DNA of 6,025 bases from JBDTGE01 sp050742975 (GTDB lineage: Bacteria > Actinomycetota > Actinomycetes > Mycobacteriales > Jatrophihabitantaceae). The translations under genes and the position numbers were made by a program. The notes under the pieces are model-generated. The model did no database searches. It was not told the origin of the DNA and was given only the letters and a program-made list of their open reading frames with translations. The stretch covers positions 1 through 6,025 of the forward strand of contig JBOGDQ010000113.1 in assembly GCA_050742975.1 (NCBI GenBank). The letters are read 5' to 3'. Shown one piece after another: positions 1 through 5,700 of the stretch (its first letter is position 1; every line of letters starts with the position of its first letter).

Positions 1-438
1 CTAGTGGCTGAGCGGGCGCCGTCCGCCGATGTAGTACTCGAACAGCAGACCGCCGACGGTGAACAGGATCGCCAGAACGCCCACTATCAGCAGCCACATC
101 TGGAAGAACGCCAGCCCGATGCCGGCGACGGTGGCCGCACCGGCGATCCCGATCGGCCAGTAGCTGCCCGGGCTGAAGAAGCCCAGCTCGCCGGCACCCT
201 CGGCGATGTCGGCGTCGCCGCGGTCCTCGGGGCGCGCGTCGATGCGCCGCGAGACGAACCAGAAGAACGAGCCGCAGACGCCGAGCAGGCCGCCGGACAG
301 GATCAGCCCCATCAGCCCGGCCCACTCGACGTGCCCGTGGCTGAAGCTGTTCGGCTGCCCCGACCAGACGCCGTACAGGACGGCGGTAAGCCAGCAGAAC
401 GTCGCAACGCCGAGGAACAGGCGGGCTTCGACCTTCAC
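1..438 (-). CDS. ctaF: Cytochrome c oxidase subunit IV, actinobacterial type (CtaF)
   Basis: Small integral membrane subunit of the actinobacterial aa3 cytochrome c oxidase, which works with the bc1 complex at the plasma membrane. It is 145 residues with four hydrophobic segments (about 6–25, 38–62, 93–112 and 113–136) and the family-typical start KVEARLF and C-terminal FEYYIGGRRP. I chose the GTG at 438–436 over an upstream in-frame start at 510: it begins the conserved KVEARLF stretch, it lies one base after the ctaC stop, and a GGGAG Shine-Dalgarno (complement of 444–448) sits five bases upstream. The upstream extension would only be the ctaC tail read in another frame. The TAG stop is at bases 1–3, so the gene is complete. 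It is probably co-transcribed and translationally coupled with ctaC. The family assignment is from recognised sequence and from context. Confidence 0.92.
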   Translation of the reverse strand: MKVEARLFLGVATFCWLTAVLYGVWSGQPNSFSHGHVEWAGLMGLILSGGLLGVCGSFFWFVSRRIDARPEDRGDADIAEGAGELGFFSPGSYWPIGIAGAATVAGIGLAFFQMWLLIVGVLAILFTVGGLLFEYYIGGRRPLSH

Positions 439-439
439 G

Positions 440-1372
440 TCAGCTCCCGGGCTTCTCGGAGGCCGATCGGTCGGTGCGATCGGTGTTGAACGGGTAGGTC
501 GTCGTGGCACGCGGCTTCATGCCCGCCGCGGTGAGGGCCAGGGACTGCCGGGCCGGGTTGGCCGGACCGATCGTCTTCAGCTCCGCGAGGTACTTGGTGA
601 AGACGGCGGGGTCCACGACGCGGACCTCGAAGTTCATCTGCGAGTGGTACGTGCCGCACAGCTCTGCGCAGCGCCCGACGAAGCTGCCCTCGTGCGTCGC
701 GGTGAACTCGAAGCGGTTGTCCTCGCTGGTGTGGGACGGGCCGTACGGGATCACGTCCCGCTTGAACAGGAACTCCGGCACCCAGAACGAGTGGATCACG
801 TCCTCGGAGTGCTCGATGATCTGGACCGTCTGGCCCTCCGGGATCACCAGGATCGGGATCTCGTTGTCCGAGCCCACCGTCGACAGCGGCGTCTTGGTCT
901 TGGCGTAGTCGGTGGCCGTTCCGTGCACCTGCTGGTACTCGAACTGCCAGTTCCACTTGAACGCGTCGACCTGGACCAGCACGTCCGGGTGCTTGCTCAA
1001 CTTGTTGACGTCGTCCTCGACCACGACGGTCCGGTAGAACAGCCCGGCGATGATGATGAACGGCGCCAGCGAGTACACCAGCTCGATCGGCAGGTTGTAC
1101 TTCGTCTGCCGCGGCAGGACGTCGTCGCGCTTGCGGTAGCGGATGCAGCACCAGAAGATCAGGCCCCACACGAACACGCCAACGATCAGCGCAGCGACGC
1201 CGGACCACGTCCACAGGACGCGCATCTCCTCGCCCTGCTTGGTAACTCCGGTGGGCCAGCCGAACCGGAGCTTCTTCTCGGCGTCATGGGCCGAACAGCC
1301 CGTCAGCACCAGGGCGAGCGCGCCCACGAGTACCGCAACCCGGCCACCTCGCGCCCAGCGTCTGCGCTGCAC
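440..1372 (-). CDS. ctaC: Cytochrome c oxidase subunit II, CuA lipoprotein (CtaC)
   Basis: Carries the binuclear CuA centre that takes electrons from cytochrome c (in actinobacteria, from the cytochrome cc subunit of the bc1 complex) and passes them to subunit I. The 310 residues show a basic N-terminus and signal peptide ending in the lipobox LTGC (Cys26 lipidated), two membrane spans (about 53–79 and 95–113), the aromatic KWNWQFEY stretch (139–146) and a cupredoxin domain. All CuA ligands are present: His194, then Cys235, Glu237, Cys239, His243 and Met246 in CAELCGTYHSQM. The start is GTG at 1372–1370, six bases after a strong GAGGTGAG Shine-Dalgarno (complement of 1379–1386). ctaF follows after one base. 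ctaD (subunit I) is not between them and must lie elsewhere. The gene is divergent from the desulfurase homologue at 1482. Confidence 0.97.
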   Translation of the reverse strand: MQRRRWARGGRVAVLVGALALVLTGCSAHDAEKKLRFGWPTGVTKQGEEMRVLWTWSGVAALIVGVFVWGLIFWCCIRYRKRDDVLPRQTKYNLPIELVYSLAPFIIIAGLFYRTVVVEDDVNKLSKHPDVLVQVDAFKWNWQFEYQQVHGTATDYAKTKTPLSTVGSDNEIPILVIPEGQTVQIIEHSEDVIHSFWVPEFLFKRDVIPYGPSHTSEDNRFEFTATHEGSFVGRCAELCGTYHSQMNFEVRVVDPAVFTKYLAELKTIGPANPARQSLALTAAGMKPRATTTYPFNTDRTDRSASEKPGS

Positions 1373-1481
1373 CTGAAACTCACCTCTCGGACTGGTCTTG
1401 GCTCGCTTCGGAGCGTACTGGACCCGTCCCCGCTCGCCCTGATGGGGTCGGCGGTTTCGGCGTGCTCGCTACGGTCATCCC
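1373..1481. promoter_or_regulatory. Divergent intergenic region with candidate promoters for ctaC and the desulfurase homologue
   Basis: These 109 bases separate two divergent gene sets and must hold both promoters. On the minus strand a TACGCT hexamer (complement of 1412–1417) fits the actinobacterial -10 pattern TAnnnT and would give a leader of about 35 bases containing the ctaC Shine-Dalgarno. On the plus strand TACGGT at 1470–1475 lies six bases before the GTG at 1482. I see no convincing -35 box for either and no clear operator. The hexamers are short enough to occur by chance. Confidence 0.4.
1470..1475 (+). promoter_or_regulatory. Candidate -10 element for leaderless start of the desulfurase homologue
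   Basis: TACGGT matches TAnnnT, with six bases (catccc) before the GTG start at 1482. That is the usual distance from a -10 box to the transcription start, so the mRNA could begin at the start codon. No Shine-Dalgarno is visible before this GTG, which supports leaderless translation, common in actinobacteria. This is inferred from spacing only. Confidence 0.35.
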
Positions 1482-2609
1482 GTGGCCGTCTACCTGGACG
1501 CGGCCGCCGGTGCCCCACTGCACCCGGTGGCCCGCCAGGCGCTGCTCGCGGCACTGGACGAGGGGTGGGCCGACCCGGACCGCGGTTACGGCGCGGGACG
1601 TCGCGCTCGGCTGCTGCTGGACGCAGCCCGCGAGGCGGTGGCGGAGGTGATCGGCGCCCGCCCCGACGAGGTCAGCTTCGCCGCGAACGGGACGCAGGCG
1701 CTGCACGCCGCGGTCCTCGGGACGCTCGCCGGCAACACCCGGGCCGGGACGTTCGTGCACAGCGCGGTGGAGCACTCCGCCGTCCTGCACGCCGGCGAGT
1801 CGCACGTGGCACGCGGCGGGACGGCGCTGCCCGTGGCGGTGGATCGGCACGCCCGGGTGGACGTCGATGCGTTCGTGCGCGCGGCGTCGGCGCCGGGCGT
1901 GGCGGCCGCGGCGTTGCAGGCGGCCAACCACGAGGTGGGGACGACGCAGCCGGTGGCCGAGGTCGCTGCTCGCATACCGGTGCCGCTGGTCGTCGACGCG
2001 ACGCAGGCGATCACGCACGCGGGCGTGCCGCCCGGCTGGTCCGTGCTCGCCGCGGACGCCCGGATGTGGGGTGGACCCGACGTCGGCCTTCTCGCCGTGC
2101 GCACCGGCACCCGCTGGCGCTCGCCGTTCCCGGCCGACGAGCGTGAGTCCGGGCGCGTACCGGGAGTGCCGAACCTGCCGGCGATCGTCGCCGCGGCGGC
2201 CGCGCTGCGGGCGGTGCGCGCCGAGCAGCCGGCCGTCCCGGTGCGGCTGCGCGCGATGATCGAGCGCATCCGTCGTGCGGTCGCCGACACCGTCCCCGAC
2301 GTCGAGGTGCTGGGCGATCCCACCGGCCGGCTGCCGCACCTCGTGACGTTCTCCTGCCTGTACGTCGACGGCGAGGCCCTGCTGAGCGCGCTGGACCGTC
2401 GCGGGTTCGCAGTCTCGTCCGGGTCCTCGTGCACGGCGTCCACGCTGGAGCCCTCGCACGTCCTGGTCGCGATGGGGGCGCTGACGTCGGGCAACGTGCG
2501 CGTCTCGCTGCACCGCGACACGACCGACGCCGACGTGGACGCGTTCCTCGCCGCGCTGCCCGAGGTCGTGGCCGAGGTGCGCGCCGAGCTCGGGGCGGCC
2601 GGCCTGTGA
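1482..2609 (+). CDS. NifS/IscS-like cysteine desulfurase homologue lacking the PLP lysine
   Basis: A class V aminotransferase-fold protein of 375 residues, close to the usual length of cysteine desulfurases, which strip sulfur from cysteine and hold it as an enzyme persulfide. Family landmarks in order: LDAAAGAPLHP (5–15), ANGTQALH (68–75, cofactor phosphate region), EHSAVL (97–102, His98), ANHEVGTTQP (148–157, Asn149), VDATQ (171–175, Asp172 and Gln175), SSGSSCTAS with the catalytic Cys317, PSHVLVAMG (324–332) and NVRVSL (Arg340). The usual SAHKxGGP segment instead reads DARMWGGP (192–199). Met195 (ATG at 2064–2066) stands where the PLP-binding lysine belongs, and the protein has no lysine at all. 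Normal PLP catalysis is therefore doubtful. The start is GTG, set by the conserved N-terminus, with no Shine-Dalgarno. It heads a plus-strand run with the TusA gene, suggesting sulfur transfer between the two. The fold assignment is strong but the activity is uncertain. Confidence 0.85.
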   Translation: MAVYLDAAAGAPLHPVARQALLAALDEGWADPDRGYGAGRRARLLLDAAREAVAEVIGARPDEVSFAANGTQALHAAVLGTLAGNTRAGTFVHSAVEHSAVLHAGESHVARGGTALPVAVDRHARVDVDAFVRAASAPGVAAAALQAANHEVGTTQPVAEVAARIPVPLVVDATQAITHAGVPPGWSVLAADARMWGGPDVGLLAVRTGTRWRSPFPADERESGRVPGVPNLPAIVAAAAALRAVRAEQPAVPVRLRAMIERIRRAVADTVPDVEVLGDPTGRLPHLVTFSCLYVDGEALLSALDRRGFAVSSGSSCTASTLEPSHVLVAMGALTSGNVRVSLHRDTTDADVDAFLAALPEVVAEVRAELGAAGL

Positions 2610-2671
2610 CCTGCTTGGCCCCGCAGCCGGGCGACACGCCGCGGATCACCCGGCTGGGGGGCCAGGAGTGA
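2606..2671 (+). CDS. Possible 21-residue ORF linking the desulfurase homologue and tusA
   Basis: A short ORF with a GTG start at 2606 sharing GTGA with the desulfurase stop (TGA 2607–2609). Its TGA stop at 2669–2671 overlaps the GTG start of the TusA gene (GTGA). The peptide runs from TCLAPQPGDTP to RLGGQE, with one Cys (residue 3), no lysine and no membrane span. A GGGG run about 10 bases upstream could serve as a weak ribosome site. Overlaps at both ends are typical of translational coupling, so it may be a real small protein or a coupling ORF that carries ribosomes to tusA. I do not recognise the peptide. It could equally be remnant linker sequence, because I recall related actinobacterial proteins in which the two domains are fused. 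Confidence 0.3.
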   Translation: MTCLAPQPGDTPRITRLGGQE

Positions 2672-2889
2672 TCCTCGACGCGCGCGGGCGGCGCTGCCCG
2701 CTGCCGATCCTGGACCTGGCGCGGCACATCGGCGACGTCGCGGTGGGCGCGCGGATCACCGTCGAGGCCGACGACCCGGCCGCCCGGCCGGACATCGTGG
2801 CCTGGTGCCGGATGCGGGGCCACGAGTACCTGGGCGAGGGCGTGGCGGGCGACGGCACGCCCGCGTACAGCGTGCGCCGCCTGCACTGA
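2668..2889 (+). CDS. TusA/SirA family sulfur carrier protein
   Basis: A small (73-residue) TusA-fold protein. This family accepts persulfide sulfur from cysteine desulfurases and relays it, for example to tRNA thiolation, molybdenum cofactor or thiosulfate pathways. The signature CPxP motif is present as RRCPLPILDLAR with the sulfur-carrying Cys10, and the C-terminal half has the family-like WCRMRGHEYLGE (46–57). It contains no lysine, like its neighbour. The GTG start at 2668 is set by the beginning of the fold (ILDARGRRCP). A GGGGGG run at 2655–2661 lies about six bases upstream, while AGGA touches the start codon too closely to work well. The desulfurase homologue ends 58 bases upstream and asnB begins 26 bases downstream. 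The pair is most simply read as donor and acceptor of sulfur, which is an inference. The symbol is left blank because the target pathway is unknown. Confidence 0.88.
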   Translation: MILDARGRRCPLPILDLARHIGDVAVGARITVEADDPAARPDIVAWCRMRGHEYLGEGVAGDGTPAYSVRRLH

Positions 2890-2902
2890 AAGTCCGGTCG
2901 GG

Positions 2903-2908
2903 GATACT
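2903..2908 (+). promoter_or_regulatory. Candidate -10 element for asnB
   Basis: GATACT matches four of six bases of TATAAT, including the key A at position 2 and the final T. It ends seven bases before the asnB GTG at 2916. The spacing would allow a leaderless asnB transcript separate from tusA. The only Shine-Dalgarno candidate is a weak CGGGGA that overlaps this element. No good -35 box is visible. Confidence 0.3.
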
Positions 2909-2915
2909 GGCACGC

Positions 2916-4379
2916 GTGTGTGGACTGATCGGATTCATCTCGGCCGACGCCGGCGCCGCCTCGGTCGAATCGGCCGTGGACGGCTCGCTGCACGACATGC
3001 GGCACCGCGGGCCGGACGAGGGTGGCACGTGGATCGACGACGACGTGGTGATCGGCTTCCGCCGGCTGTCGATCATCGACATCGACCACAGCCACCAGCC
3101 GCTGCCGTGGCTGGACGGGCGCTACCACCTGATCTTCAACGGTGAGATCTACAACTACCTCGAGCTGCGCGAGCGGCTGGCCCGCGAGTTCGGCGCGACG
3201 TTCGAGACCGAGGGCGACGGCGAGGCGATCGTCGCCGGCTACCACTATCTCGGCGAGAAGATCGTGCGCGAACTGCGCGGCATGTTCGTGTTCCTGATCT
3301 GGGACGCGCAGGAGCGGGTGCTGTTCGGCGCGCGCGACTGGTTCGGCATCAAGCCGCTCTACACCTACTCCGACGAGCGCGGCACGTTCTTCAGCAGCGA
3401 GAAGAAGTCGCTGCTCGACGTCGCGCTACCGGGGGTGTCGACCGATCTGGACACGTCCGCGCTGCAGCACTACCTGACTCTGCAGTACGTCCCCGAGCCC
3501 GCGTCGATGCACAGGCAGTTGAGCCGCATCGAGTCCGGCTGCTACTTCACGATGCGGCCGGGCGAGCAGGTGCACCCGCGGCGCTACTTCCACCCCGACT
3601 TCGCCATCCGCCCCGTCCCCGAGCCGGAAAAGCTCTATCGCGAGATCGCCGCCGCGCTCGAGGACTCGGTCGACAAGCACATGCGCGCCGACGTCACGGT
3701 CGGCTCGTTCCTTTCCGGGGGCATCGACTCGACGGTCATCGCCACGCTGGCCAAGCGGCACAACCCGAAGTTGCTCACCTTCACCGCGGGGTTCGCGCGC
3801 GAGGGCTACAGCGAGATCGACGTGGCGGCCGAGTCGGCGGCTGCGATCGGCGTGGAGCACATCGTCAAGGTCGTCAGCGCTCAGGAGATGATGGAGGCGC
3901 TGCCACGGATCGTCTGGTACCTCGACGATCCGGTGGCCGACCCGTCACTCGTCCCGCTGTACTACATCGCCCGCGAGGCCCGTAAGCACGTCAAGGTCGT
4001 GGTGTCCGGCGAGGGCGCCGACGAGCTGTTCGGCGGCTACACGATCTACCGCGAGCCGATCTCGTTGCGCGCGTTCGACCACCTGCCCGGCGGGGTGCGG
4101 CGCGGGCTGGGCAAGCTGTCGCAGCGGATCCCGGAGGGCACGCGCGGCAAGGACATGCTGCGACGCGGCTCGATCGCCATCGAGGTCGACCGGGCCTGCT
4201 TGACGGTCAGCGTGGCCCGGGCCTCGTTGGCCCGGATCAGCGCCTTGGCTACAGCCGTGACGGCGGGCGGGAACATGACGCGGGCCAGGCTCGTATCGAA
4301 CGTATGCTCCGACGTCACCTCCGCGGTCAGGGCGTTCTGGGCCGCGGCGACGTTGCCGCGCCTCAGGTCCACGGTGTAG
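2916..4379 (+). pseudogene. asnB: AsnB/LtsA-type glutamine amidotransferase, 3' end lost at a junction
   Basis: Class II glutamine-hydrolysing asparagine synthetase family. The mycobacterial and corynebacterial members next to ctaC (AsnB, LtsA) are linked to amidation of meso-diaminopimelate in peptidoglycan. Residues 1–423 (to 4184) match the family: nucleophile Cys2 (exposed after Met removal), glutaminase residues Arg50, Asn75, Gly76, Glu77 and Asp101, the PP-loop SGGIDS (267–272), and SGEGADELFGGY (364–375). The family normally has about 640–650 residues. Here, after RRGSIAIE, the expected EERYYGNA-type continuation is replaced by 64 residues that are the antisense of the convergent gene, ending at TGA 4377–4379. 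About 220 residues of the synthetase domain are missing, including the LRGDxLxKxDxM-type region. The product would probably keep glutaminase parts but not synthesis. The GTG at 2916 is fixed by the MCGLIGF N-terminus. If the junction is an assembly error, the true gene is probably intact. Confidence 0.85.
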
Positions 4380-4654
4380 GCGGCTTGGTCAGCGGTCAGT
4401 TGCCCGCGGGCCGGAACCATGATCGCCAGAAACTGCTTGGTCAGCATCTGCGCGGTCATACATTGCACACCGGCGGGCGACAGGCTGGGCTCGCATCCGC
4501 CTTCGGCCAGCGCCGCTCGGTGCCGCGCCGGGATACCTGCGGCATAGACGAGGCCCGCGAGCACCAGGACAGTGGCCAGGAGGGAGGCAACGACAAGTAT
4601 GAACCCGCCGCCACCCGTCCGCTCCTGGGCGCCTCTGGCATACGTCTCGCTCAT
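4046..4654 (-). pseudogene. Single-span membrane-anchored helical protein, 3' end lost at the junction
   Basis: I do not recognise the family. Residues 1–155 (4654 to 4190) look like real protein: a short cytoplasmic N-terminus, one membrane span (about 18–40, FILVVASLLATVLVLAGLVY) and then an outward-facing, Ala-rich helical domain with two cysteines (Cys54, Cys65) that could form a disulfide. The last 47 residues of the ORF (to 4046) are antisense of asnB and should not be trusted. The ATG at 4652–4654 is nine bases after the TAA of the ferric-reductase-like gene, with AAGG seven bases upstream and overlapping that stop, so the two are probably co-transcribed. By hand count about 16 of its first 70 codons end in A or T, many more than in asnB. 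The context suggests a partner of the upstream membrane protein; no function can be assigned. Confidence 0.6.
4182..4192. other. Breakpoint joining two unrelated truncated genes
   Basis: AsnB similarity ends after the GAG codon at 4182–4184, and the minus-strand gene remains protein-like up to the CGG codon at 4190–4192. On both strands the reading frame then crosses into antisense of the other gene. No inverted repeat, target duplication or integrase site is visible at the point. The composition of the genes changes here as well. It is either a rearrangement or deletion endpoint, or a contig misjoin. Confidence 0.75.
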
Positions 4655-4663
4655 ATCGCGGCC

Positions 4664-5668
4664 TTATTCGGAGCTGGGATTCTCGGTGAAGGAGTCGATT
4701 CCCTTGAAGAACTCCTCGTTGACGATGTAGGCAAACCCCACCACGAACAGCACGAAGAGTGGCGCGACGGTCACGTAGACCAGCCAGTTCCGGCCTTCCT
4801 TCTGGCGGGCCACGATCCACCGCTTCACTGGTGGTAGCCGGAGGGTGAGCAGGAACAGGCTGCACGCACCGTACTGGTAGAGGCGCTGATGGAAGACCGG
4901 GTCACCGTCACCAGGGAAACCGGAGCCATTGTCGGTGCCGCCGGGCTGGAACCCGGCACCCTCGAGCAGGATCAGGTGGAGGAAGAGCAGCCCCCAGATG
5001 ACATAAATGAGCCGGTGCAGCGGCTTCCAGTACTTGCCCAGCTTGCGCTGGGCCCACGGGTTACCGGTGATCAGGAGCGGGACGACCAGCGCCGCCATCA
5101 TGACTCCCATGAGCTCGAAAACATGCCCGGTCAGCCGGCCGAACACGCCTCCGGCGAAGTTATCGGTGATACCGGCGGAGATCGCGTCGCCGAGGGCGGT
5201 GCACCCCATCATGATCCCGTACCAGCGCCGCAGTGGGACGAACCAGCGCTGCCCGGTGAGCGTAACCATGGGCGTGACGAGCAGGCACAGGAACAGGCAC
5301 ATCTCGGCCCCGGTCCCCAGCGTGTCGTCCACCGACACCCCGATGGTGTTCTGGTTCACCGTGAGGTAAGCAGGCATCATCAGGAAGAACGGGATCAGCG
5401 CGGGGGCGCCGAGGATGACCAGCGCGACCGCTTTCCGCTTGATCTTGGAGCCGCCGAACTTGAAGGTCACCTCCATCCATTCGTCCAGGCGGCTCTTATC
5501 CGCCTTCAGCGGCTCGCCGGGCGGTTCTTTCACCGGCCGCGGAGCTACCGCGGTGTCAGGGTACGGACCGGGCTCGTAGCCAGCCGGGCCGTCGTCATAC
5601 GGAGCCGGCGGGTAGTAATCCGCGGCCGGCCCTTGGCCTGCCCGTCTACCCACAGGTGTCCTGGCCAT
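4664..5668 (-). CDS. Ferric-reductase/MsrQ-like seven-span membrane protein
   Basis: A 334-residue membrane protein. A Pro/Tyr-rich disordered N-terminal tail (1–60, with YYPPAPYDDGPAGYEPGPYP) precedes about seven hydrophobic segments near 80–101, 121–139, 146–168, 183–202, 217–236, 264–278 and 294–316. The core resembles the ferric-reductase-like transmembrane domain (YedZ/MsrQ, b-type haem, quinol-linked electron transfer): LRRWYG, then ITGNPWAQRKLGKYWKPLHR and LLFLHLILLEG, giving His218 and His231 in the usual WKxLHR...LH arrangement. The first haem-ligand helix, usually ALLHxL-like, reads ALGDAIS with Asp161, whereas His182 starts the following helix. No FAD or NAD domain follows. The ATG at 5666–5668 has a strong AAGGAG (complement of 5676–5681) seven bases upstream. 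It lies 32 bases after the upstream gene. A haem-binding redox protein is likely, but the pathway is unknown. Confidence 0.65.
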   Translation of the reverse strand: MARTPVGRRAGQGPAADYYPPAPYDDGPAGYEPGPYPDTAVAPRPVKEPPGEPLKADKSRLDEWMEVTFKFGGSKIKRKAVALVILGAPALIPFFLMMPAYLTVNQNTIGVSVDDTLGTGAEMCLFLCLLVTPMVTLTGQRWFVPLRRWYGIMMGCTALGDAISAGITDNFAGGVFGRLTGHVFELMGVMMAALVVPLLITGNPWAQRKLGKYWKPLHRLIYVIWGLLFLHLILLEGAGFQPGGTDNGSGFPGDGDPVFHQRLYQYGACSLFLLTLRLPPVKRWIVARQKEGRNWLVYVTVAPLFVLFVVGFAYIVNEEFFKGIDSFTENPSSE

Positions 5669-5700
5669 CGTGACTCTCCTTCCTGCCCCGCTCGCTGTTA

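Noticed and set aside
2040..2100. Local frameshift as the explanation for the missing PLP lysine
   Set aside because: The frame on both sides (VDATQ before, GGPDVGLLAVR after) is continuous and family-like, and neither alternative frame restores an HK pair. Only a base substitution at the ATG codon would.
206..2146. A 646-codon open frame on the plus strand across ctaF, ctaC and the desulfurase start
   Set aside because: It is antisense to two clearly recognised oxidase genes, and its product is an Arg-rich, low-complexity sequence typical of GC-rich shadow frames.
1380..2913. Long minus-strand open frames opposite the desulfurase homologue and tusA
   Set aside because: The products are Arg/Ala/Pro-rich with no domain. 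The plus-strand genes carry clear family motifs throughout.
2805..2915. Longer N-terminus for asnB starting at 2805
   Set aside because: The family needs Cys directly after the initiator, which the GTG at 2916 supplies. The extension is the tusA 3' end in another frame.
4185..4190. GTCGAC (SalI site) at the junction as a sign of a cloning join
   Set aside because: The same hexamer occurs several times elsewhere in this GC-rich window (for example near 964, 1990 and 2365), so its presence here carries little weight.
4214..4223. Palindrome GGCCCGGGCC near the junction as a terminator or recombination site
   Set aside because: It lies inside the coding part of the minus-strand gene, has no loop or T-run, and such palindromes are expected at this GC content.
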